This document shows, in pieces, positions 55,861-64,000 of a stretch of 64,000 bases of DNA. The number at the start of each line of letters is the position of its first letter. Positions within the stretch are counted from its first letter, which is position 1. The DNA is taken from contig NC_071355.1 of NCBI RefSeq assembly GCF_943734655.1, positions 224,258,527 through 224,322,526 on the forward strand, read 5' to 3'. The translations under genes and the position numbers were made by a program. This stretch comes from Sabethes cyaneus (taxonomy: Eukaryota > Arthropoda > Insecta > Diptera > Culicidae). The notes under the pieces were generated by a model. That model was not told the origin of the DNA. It ran no database searches and saw only the letters and a list, made by a program, of their open reading frames with translations.

Positions 55861-58279
55861 TTCGGCACATTTTATATGAGTTCCTGATATTTCTGTAAGA
55901 TCTTTTAGATGGTGTAGTTGGTCCGCAATGGTACGAGTTTCCACGGCCGTGTGGAAGTTCCCTGTGAATCCTTTTTTTTGTTTCGGCTCTAGTCATTTTC
56001 ATGTCATAGGTCATGCGTCCTCCTTCCAGACCTTGGATATTACAAAGTGTAGAGTTACAGTCAGCTTTTCTTTGCCGAGTTTTTTTAGTCATCTGAAACC
56101 TGATTACCCATTTAACCTCATGGAAAGCTGGTGTTGGGACCCTACTATCTTCCATGAGCATTTCAAGAATAACTTCCGTTCTGCCCCTTCTGCCGCATCA
56201 CCATTGAGCTGTTCATCGAAAACGTACCTCTTCCTGTCGGCCATCTAGCGCACGTTTTTGTAAGAATGTCCCTCGTCCCGAAATATGTCAGATTAAGTGA
56301 TTGGTTTAGCAATTCACGGATCGTGTGCATTTTTAGTGATCAGCATCTTTGGCTCGAGTAGTATGTTCCTCACAGTAGCATTTCTGCCAGTATTTTATTT
56401 TGTCAGCATATAAGAATGAATGTGTACGTGTACAGCAAAGTAAATGTAAATACCTAGACAGCGTTCCAGAGTCATGGTGAAACATAGAGATATATGTTTA
56501 CTGTTATATATTTGGATTTAGACCTCCCATTTTTGTAGCGGCCAACTTCCTTTTCTCTTCCAGCCACTTGCACATCTATTTTCGTTTAGGAAATTCGCAT
56601 AATGCTGGGCACCATTCTCATTTGGACGTACTTTTTCACTGGTAGCTTTCTATGTTGTCCTTTAGCAAGGAAACACATAATACTAGACAAACAAAGCCAT
56701 CTTCCTAGTCGGGATCACCTCATCAGCTAATTCACTTATCTCTAGAAACATGTATGCAAGTTTAATGACAAACCGTCCAAGCGTTCCGGAGTTACGGCGG
56801 TGCTTACACAGAAATATTCATCTACATTAGGTTACCAAGTAGAACCTAATGGACGAAAAAGTTGTCCGAAGACCAGCAGTAGCTCGAAACGTCCGGACTA
56901 ACTGGTATTTGAAAATCTTCATATTTATATCGCCGAAAACCGTCGACTTAAATCGAACAAACATTACGGTGGCGGCGATTATCTGAAATCAACATCTTTT
57001 TATTCTCCAAAGTAACAATTCTAAAACCACTTGGTTTTACTTGAATTTAACAAAGATTTTATTGCGGTGTTAATCATTACATCTGGTTTTATTATGGTGT
57101 TTCGAAATACCAAGAGGATACGAGCCGAAACACACTTATAGCTAGCTATAAAACCATAATAAAACTGTAAATAAAGCCAATTTATTATGGTTGCTCATGT
57201 TACTACAATAAAACTAGTTGGCTGCACCACTTCTCTTATAAACTTACAATAAGTGTGGTATAGCAATACAATATGGCGCACCAATCTAAATTGATCTTAT
57301 TACGGTTACTTGTCAAACCGCAATAAATCTGTCAGTTTTATAGAGCTATTAATACGGTTACATCCTGATCAAACAGATTTATTGCTGCTATTATGAAGAA
57401 TATTAGTGTTCAACACCGAAATCATTTGTTGTTCTAGTATTTTGTTTTTGCTCGCAAACAAAAATTCATCAAAGCAAAGTGTTTTGCAGAAAGAAAGTTA
57501 TCATCAATCGGTTTTCTTGTCACAGGAAGCAAATAAAATGATTTTGCTAGAAATTGAGATTGACTAACTGAAAATATTTATTTTGTTAAAACGACTAGTT
57601 TCGAAGGTGCGTCGATTTTATTCACCTAGCATATCAATATGCACAGTAAAATTTAATGCGCATATCCTGCAAACCAACGGAGACTACTAGAAATTTATTA
57701 ATTATTCTGCGGGATATTTTATTATGATCGCTATAAATCAAATCTATCAGTATGATCTGACGGTAAAACTTCAACTTTTCTGTTTACGAACGTATTTTCA
57801 AGTTAACAAAGCTGGCAAACTGCTTTAGCTTTTTCCAGAGCAAGCTGTATGCTTTGTATCGAAAACCTTCAATAAATTATGGCGGTAGCTGTCAAGCAGC
57901 GAAAAACATAATTAGTTTTATTGCTGCTTTTATCAGAGCGTGATAAGACTACTTCAGCTTAGGATCTGATTCTTATAGAGGTTATAAAAACCTTCCGAAG
58001 AGTGGGCCGCTTAGTCGAAAGGAAGTTTCATCTCGGTCATCAGAAAGTTCTGGTCATACTTTTACTAGCGGTTTTTTGAAATTGGTCATGAAAACCACTG
58101 GGTGGAACGAAATAAAACTGTTACTTGAGCTAGCAGCATAGAGCTGGAATGGCTTTTGCTGTATTAGGAATTGTTTTCTATTGTAGTCGGTCTTGGACTA
58201 CTCGTCGCCAATTCGTTAAGCATCTCGAGACACGCAAGTCGGTTTCAACGTGGCATCCAAAACGTTGGGCTCCTCTGTT
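55861..58279. other. Non-genic stretch, no recognised gene
   Basis: Both strands are open at 55823-56250 (about 110 codons each), neither recognisable. At 57040-57400 the phrase 'ttttattatggt' and its reverse 'accataataaaa' recur, suggesting a diverged repeat. The rest is AT-rich. Confidence 0.45.
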
Positions 58280-58930
58280 ACACTCTATTTTTATCGCGAT
58301 CAGTTTTTCCAAAATTGGAAAAAATGGCATCACCCGAAAAGCAACGTCGCAAATTTATTTTGCGCAAGCACCTGGAAATCCTCAACTCTCCCATCATGAA
58401 TGATGAGACTTACGTCAAGGCGGACTTCCGGCAGCTTCCGGGGCTTCTGTACTTCACCACCTTGCACAAGTTTGATATTCCAGAGGAAGTAAGGATGCAG
58501 AAGCTGTCATAGTTTGCCCAGAAATACATGAAATACATTAAATACATCATGTGGCAAACGGTGTGCGCCGTTCGTGACTACCGGGACTGTAAACGGGTAG
58601 ATCTACCTCGAGGAGTGTTTACAGAAGCATCTGCCTTCTCTGTCGAAGCAACACGAGGGCCCTACGATCTTCTGTCCGGATCTACCTTCGTGCCAATATT
58701 CAAAGAATGTATTGGAGTGGTACTAAGTCAACGGAGTCACTTTCGTACCCAAGGACATGAACGCCTCCAGCGCACCGGAACTAATGCCCATCGAAAAATA
58801 CTAGGCTATTATGAAGCAAGCACTACGGAAAATTGAGAGACACTCTTTGGAGTCCCTCTTTTCTGATTATTACGGCGACATGAATGCATTATAACAAAAA
58901 ATTTCCTCACGTTTAGCTAGATAATGAAGC
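58280..58930 (+). mobile_element. Deleted mariner-like element, copy 2
   Basis: From 58324 the frame reads MASPEKQRRKFILRKHLEIL, then goes straight to MNDETYVKADFRQLPGLLYF, the first catalytic region. The N-terminal DNA-binding part is missing exactly as in 28831-29795. Later motifs are QKLS, IMWQTVCAV, GPYDLLSGSTF, a KDMN-like segment and ENYW-like remnants, with stops and frameshifts. Clear terminal repeats were not identified. Confidence 0.85.
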
Positions 58931-59271
58931 TAGCAACCGATTCGTGCAAAGCTGGTGTTTTAAAGTGCAGTTGCATTACCGTGGGAGGTAAAGGAGGAAA
59001 GGCACGAAGAGAATCTCTCATTGTTATTTAGACCTTTTGAAAAGTTACATGAGAATTCATTAACCACATCCAGTTCAATAGTCCGTCCGTCAATAGTCAC
59101 TGTCCGTGGGAGGCTAAAGATGTTTTATCTGGAGCCTCTTGAAATTATCCAGTGCAGTACCATCGCTAGTGGTTCTTTGCTATTTTTGTAGAGTTCTTCT
59201 TTAATAATAACATAATTAACGTGCACAACCCTCACCTTGGAAGTGTCGGTTATAAAACAGTAAAGCTTTGG
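58931..59271. other. Non-genic spacer, nothing recognised
   Basis: Short spacer between a mariner relic and a SINE; no gene-like frame. Confidence 0.55.
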
Positions 59272-59455
59272 GCTTTAAACTCTTTAAGACTTGGTCCTTT
59301 ATCGATAGACTTCGCAGCCAGCTGCAGAGTATAGAACAATTATGGGGCTAATGTAACGTTCCTAAAGACTGTAGCAGCACCCTCTGCCGAGATTCGAACA
59401 TACAACAACTGACTTGTTAGAACAGCATCGTACCTCATAGCTAAGTGGGAGGTTG
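59272..59455 (-). mobile_element. tRNA-derived SINE, reverse orientation
   Basis: The minus strand contains B-box TATGTTCGAATCTCGGC (about 59389-59405), body phrases 'cagctggctgcgaagtc' and tail 'ggaccaagtcttaaag'. It belongs to the family of 25614-25843 and is more diverged than the 47.7-kb copy. Confidence 0.75.
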
Positions 59456-59739
59456 TAAATACCAATGATGACAAAGACGGAATTTACGGGCAGGTGGAAC
59501 GAGAAAAAGACTGCTGCCCAAAACATGGTATCAAACCCGTCATCGGGTACTATGCTCAGGCAGACTTGTCGACTTCAAAACGTGACCATACTTAGTAACT
59601 TTTCCAGTATAACCTCAGCCATGGGCACACCTAGAGATCATCCCACCATCACCAGACGGAATTACAAATCGACCTTGTTCTGACCACGTTAGAGCCTATC
59701 AGTGCGTTAGTCTTGGGTCGAACCACTACCACTACAGTG

Positions 59740-60090
59740 ATGGATAAGATGCGTCAAAAACTATTTGTTGCTAGTAACATACGACTTTGACAAGCGAATG
59801 GTCGTGGGTTTGAATCTTAGTAGAATCAGGCCATTCGATGTCAAAGTGACTTTAGCATAGGTTTATTCTCTGGCCCCCCCTCATCACCCTTCCTTCATGC
59901 TGAGTTCTACATTATCCCGAAGACGCTTCTTATGGTTAGTATACTGGTATGAGCACCTAATGAGGTAATGGTTTTGAACCTCAGGAGGACTCACCAGTGC
60001 TAACTATAACGAGGCGAAACAGGTTTGGTATAGTAGGACATGCATCGAAGCATGGATGAGCAAACCCTCAACACATAAGCACGCATAAAA
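59740..60090 (+). mobile_element. tRNA-derived SINE, third family
   Basis: It has a B-box-like GTGGGTTTGAATCTTAG at about 59806-59822, followed by 'tagaatcaggccattcgatg'. The body runs to 'tgcatcgaagcatggatgag' and it ends in an A run at about 60087. The A box is unclear. Similarity to mosquito SINEs is recalled, not tested. Confidence 0.5.
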
Positions 60091-60236
60091 AAAAATATAA
60101 GCTTATCGTTTACTCAATAACGATAAAGCACAGAAATGCAGTGCAGAATACAGCATACACCCGGGCAACATTACAATAGATCAAGAATGTTGTGGTCAAA
60201 GTGATAAGCCCATACAAAAAAAAAAAAAAAAAACAT

Positions 60237-62090
60237 GCGATAGCGGCTTCCGCTAACACGATTGAAGCAACCGAATGTCGCCGAAAGCTATGTGTTATTG
60301 CTCGAAACCGCGCTACCGGAAGAGGGTAAAGCCCCTCTTGGGGACTGCTGGACTATCAATAAAACAGCCATTAACAGCGTAGCGGAGAACGTCTTAGACC
60401 GTGTGGTACCGAATCGATACTAATGTTGCGTAGAGCCACACGTCATATTTTGGAACGAGACAAACAAATCCGACTCTTCCAGTGGAAAAAGTGCCACCAG
60501 GAAGAGGAAGAGTACGAGGAACTCTGTACCGCTGTACCGCTTTTGTGAATCACGGAAGTTCTGTCAAAACTCAACGAATCCTGCAAGCGCGTGGGCCCAA
60601 ATGTACAGAGACAAAAATAGAAGCATAATAGCTGACGGCCGTGCGATGATCGAAGGGTGGGAGTAGCACTACGACGAACACCTAAATGGTGTGCAGGTGG
60701 AAGACCGTGATAGTGAAGGAAATGACTTCATCGATAAGTAAAGCTAAAGAAGCGGGCTGGCGAGGAACTTATCACAATGGGCCCAGACAAGTTGACCATC
60801 TGTTTGCAACAATTGATTGTTAAGAGCGCGGGGGATACAGAACAACTACCGGAGGACTAGAAAGACGGTGTTATCTGCCCCAGGTGATAGTTACATTGTG
60901 AGAATTACCGAGTGATCACTATCCTGAATGTCACCCACAAGGTACTTTCCCAAGTCATCTTCCATCGACTGTCGCTAATAACCAATTGATTCGTTGGGAA
61001 GTTATCAGAAAGTTAAGGAAGTGTCGGTCTAGAACGAATCACATCTTCACCCAGATCCTTTAGAAATGCCGCGAATTCCGAATCCACATGCATCACCTAT
61101 TCATTGATTACAAAGCCGCATATGATAATGTAAATCGGCAAGAACTATGGACGAAAACGGCTTTCCGGGGAAGCTTACTAGACATATCTTGACTACGATG
61201 GATCGAATGATTTCAGCGCTGTGTGAGAATTTCGGAAGAATTATCAGACCCATTCAATTCTCGCTGGATACTGGATACAACATGGAGATAGTCTTTCCTG
61301 CCTGCTATTTAAAATTGCGCTTGAACACGTCAACGCGTCGTCAGCGTAATTCTAGCAGTTTTTTCATTGGTTAGCAGATAGGTTGAGAATCTGCTTTGAC
61401 GACGACGTACATACTATTGGCAGAGCATTTGAGGCGGTGGAAGATCAGTACACCAGACTGAAACGCGAAGTAGCAAAGATTAGGTTGAAGATAAATACGT
61501 CTAAAACGAAGTATACCCTGAGAGAGCGACATTGTCCGTTTAGGCAGTAGTCGACTGAATGAGTCGGAGGTAGTCGACGAGTTCGTGTAACTTGGTTCAC
61601 TGGCAACAGAAGACAGCATAACTAGCTGTAAGATTAAAAAGCGTATTGTCAGCGGAAGTGGTGCCTACTATGGACTCCGCAAACATTTTCGGTGGAATAA
61701 GCAGAGCCTCCGTGCAAAGTGTACATTGTACAAAACGCTCATTAAGCTGGTTGTCCTCTACGTGCTTGAAACCGTGGACACGGCTAAAAGAGGACCTAAG
61801 AGCTCTCGGAGTTTTAGAACAACGGTTCATCTTTGGTGGTGTGCAAGAGAACAGTGTATGGAGACGAAGAATGAACTGCAAATTTGCACGTATCTACGGC
61901 GAACCCAGTCTTTAGAATGAATACGTTGGGCAGGACATATTGCTAGAATGTCGGACAATTAAGTATCCTGCACAAATGGTTTACGCATCGAACCCAGTAG
62001 CAATAAGACGAAGAGGGCACAGCGAACGAGCTATAGCGAGATCTGACGAGCACTGGGTGTCCGCGGAACTAGAGATTAGCGGCCATGGAC
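60237..62090 (+). mobile_element. RTE-like LINE, heavily degraded
   Basis: Readable pieces in several frames are ANTIEATECRRKLCVIA, EEEEYEELCTAV, KLNESCKRVGPNVQ, ENYRVITILNVTHKVLSQVI (RT fingers, about 60900-60960), MHHLFIDYKAAYDNVNRQEL (about 61090-61145), ENGFPGKLTRHILTTMD, FGGVQENSVWRRRMN (about 61830-61875), RIYGEPSL, and a final basic tail with RRRGHSERA. The order matches the LINE at 5470-6937. Many stops and frameshifts; no intact FADD box was found. Confidence 0.85.
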
Positions 62091-62097
62091 CAAAATA

Positions 62098-62931
62098 ACG
62101 GGTGACAACTAAAATTTTGGAAGTTTTTCGAGGCCCCTATACTCAACAACAAACGAGCTCAGGGAGAAATGAGAGTGTGTATTTCTCTCCTCTTTCTGCA
62201 AGTATTTTTTGTTTTGTTTATGCTTGCCAAGTTTTGCTAAAAATAGCGTCAAAACAAGAAGCATTCCGCGAGCGCGTTGTACACTTCTACGCACTTCCAC
62301 AGAAATCTCGAGAAAAAGTTGACGGTACAACCTTTAAAAAGCGAATATGTTGCGGCTTCGACGGTTTATCATATCCTAAGATGCCCAACAACTATTCGCA
62401 AGCAAGGTAGTGGAAGACCAGCCAAAATTATGGACACAGAAGGACATCGTTTTCTTTCTTGTTTTTTTTTAACAACAAGCCCTCTGGCTTGGCTATCAAT
62501 TAAGATGCACCAGACGAATGTTTGAAGAAAATTTTGATCCTGTTTCTACAAAAACATCATGCAGATGGACAATACGTGTTTTGGCCGGATAGAGCATCAT
62601 CGCATTATGCCAAAAAAACACGATCGTTCCTGATTACCCATTCGATCCCATTTTTACCCGAACACCACGACCCGTAAAATCTGTCTTTGAGTTCCTTGGT
62701 GTATCAAGAGATGCATTCGCAAAGTTGGCCTGACCGTACAACGCTCCTGTTTTGACGTCAAACGAAAGCTTTGCCGAACAGCCGATTACGGACCGTTTTC
62801 AAATGTACACTAATTTGTTTTCAACAATGGATAATGTATCTTTCACTTCGGTAGATCAGATCTTCTTCAGGTATCTTTGTCTTTTTTTGACAGCTTGAGA
62901 AAAAAATTCCAAAATTTTAGTTGTCACCCTT
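62098..62931 (+). mobile_element. Deleted Tc1/mariner element, copy 2, both ends present
   Basis: Inverted ends ACGGGTGACAACTAAAATTT (left) and AAGGGTGACAACTAAAATTT (right, minus) extend to at least 25 bp. TA duplicates lie at 62096-62097 and 62932-62933. Remnant coding starts near 62250 with a shifted frame: VVHFYALPQKSRE, GSGRPAKIMD, then directly CMQMDNTCFGRIEHH-type frames equal to the ADGQYVFWPD region of copy 1. The same middle portion of the transposase is missing in both copies. At 834 bp it is too short for a functional mariner. Confidence 0.9.
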
Positions 62932-62933
62932 TA

Positions 62934-64000
62934 GATGGAGGAATACCGCAAAACTCTTTGAGCAATGGAGAACTGGGAAGATGTATGAATGTACTGATTT
63001 TCAGTATACTTCGACAATTTTTGCCTAACTTCACATGGTAATTTCAAAATCAAAATTGACCATCGGTGCCTTTATCCAATTCTCTCCAAGCTCAGATCCG
63101 AAAGGGTTTTCCCGCTGCCTCCGTCCGCAGGGTTCACATATGCAGATGGATGGGTGAGAATGCACAGCTCAATATGCATTTATTTATTATAATGATCATG
63201 CGGTCTCTTTTCGACCACACCGCCGCCACCGCCGAAGCCGCGTTGCTGCGGCCGCGGTCATCCAGTTTCCGCCAAAAATGGGTTGATCGGAGCATCGTGA
63301 CACATCCTCCTCCCGGTGCCTGTTACGGTTTGAAAATGTAAAAGAGAAAATTGCCCCCTCACCGATTATTGCCGCCCGTTCCGTTCTTAAGCCGCCCATA
63401 TCGACCGTCTCGTCCAGGTTTAATTTGACATGACAGTAGCCCGGTTCGCAGGGCAGGCAAGAGACATAAAAACAATAACAGACCGCGAGCGAGGACTGAC
63501 TGAGACAAGGTAGGCTGTTTGTTTGTTTTATTGATCCGATCGCTAACAAATCTTCGACAGTCAGGCAGGATCAGAGAGCATTTTACAGCATAGATACGGT
63601 GTGTCAAGTCGATTTCCTGTGACTAACCGCACAGATCCTCCCCCCTTCCCACGCGGAATCTCCGACTTTTGCCATTAACAATGAGCATGTGCATGCATGA
63701 GGAGGTTCTGGTTTTAGATTGGATTTTTTTTCGGCATGTTACAAGCCACACGGCACGGGTGGTGACGAAGTAGATGATCGGCCGGAGAGCAGCATCCGAA
63801 CATTGACTTTGGCATCCACTCCTGTGGGATATTGCGGGAGGCTGCATGAGGTTCAATCAAAATTGCATTTACTTTGGCTTTGCCATGATGCACAATGCTG
63901 AAGTAAAGCCTTCCTTGATCACACTGATTTTCGCCGCTAAATGTTATTTATTGTCGTTACAATATCGTTAAATTCCACACTGAGAAAGTAGTGAAATGCA
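62934..64000. other. Non-genic stretch, no recognised gene
   Basis: GC-balanced, repeat-poor DNA at 63050-63900 with overlapping frames on both strands, none matching a known family. If Wnt6 extends beyond the window this is intronic or upstream DNA and could hold control elements. Confidence 0.45.

Noticed and set aside
55823..56161. 112-codon minus ORF with Lys/Arg-rich sequence
   Set aside because: Possible mobile-element remnant, but no motif allows an assignment and the plus strand is open too.
3780..59822. TTCGAATC motifs as tRNA genes
   Set aside because: Each lies in a repeated SINE body and no cloverleaf with acceptor stem can be built around it.
1..64000. CRISPR arrays, bacterial operons or rRNA genes
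   Set aside because: No regularly spaced repeats, no ribosome-binding-site pattern and no rRNA sequence; the window is eukaryotic.

Overview
The window looks like nuclear DNA of a mosquito, most likely a culicine such as Aedes. It is AT-rich with very low gene density. It is crowded with RTE-like and jockey-like LINEs, BEL/Pao debris, Tc1/mariner relics, tRNA-derived SINEs and foldback MITEs, and it holds one arthropod-style Wnt gene. The species is an inference from repeat style; no rRNA or mitochondrial marker is present.

The only secure host gene is Wnt6 on the minus strand. Its last two coding exons are 45539-46086 and 44939-45400, joined across a 138-bp intron. The 5' exons were not found up to 64000, so the preceding intron is either longer than about 17.9 kb or holds exons I could not recognise. 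In insects Wnt6 usually lies between wg and Wnt10. If that order holds here, wg would lie beyond the right edge and Wnt10 beyond the left, and much of the non-repeat DNA here would be intergenic or intronic DNA of a developmental locus. Candidate regulatory DNA (TAAT-rich cluster, POU-type octamers) is flagged on that basis.

Left part (1-10400): a 1.2-kb element with long palindromic motifs, a MITE, SINEs, and an RTE-like LINE split by a 2.86-kb inverted-repeat transposon (6938-9800). That transposon has CACTATG ends and a 5-bp target duplication, as in Transib elements. A 270-bp near-perfect hairpin flanked by 12-bp direct repeats follows.

Middle (10400-44900): a CACGTGGAC-rich element with TTA duplication, a broken BEL/Pao element carrying an LTR-like insertion, paired MITE copies, a deleted mariner carrying a SINE, a LINE RT fragment, a second deleted mariner carrying a MITE, and a DD37D mariner inside a LINE endonuclease domain. 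Long stretches between them (18.7-22.9 kb, 29.8-35.1 kb, 52.7-55.3 kb) show no recognisable gene.

Right part (44900-64000): Wnt6, then a large foldback (48299-51193) with its own nested MITE, more SINEs, a second copy of the deleted mariner, a degraded RTE-like LINE, and a complete 834-bp deleted mariner with matching ends and TA duplication. The nested insertions give a clear relative order of transposition. Two mariner families are each present as two copies sharing the same internal deletion, which implies mobilisation in trans.
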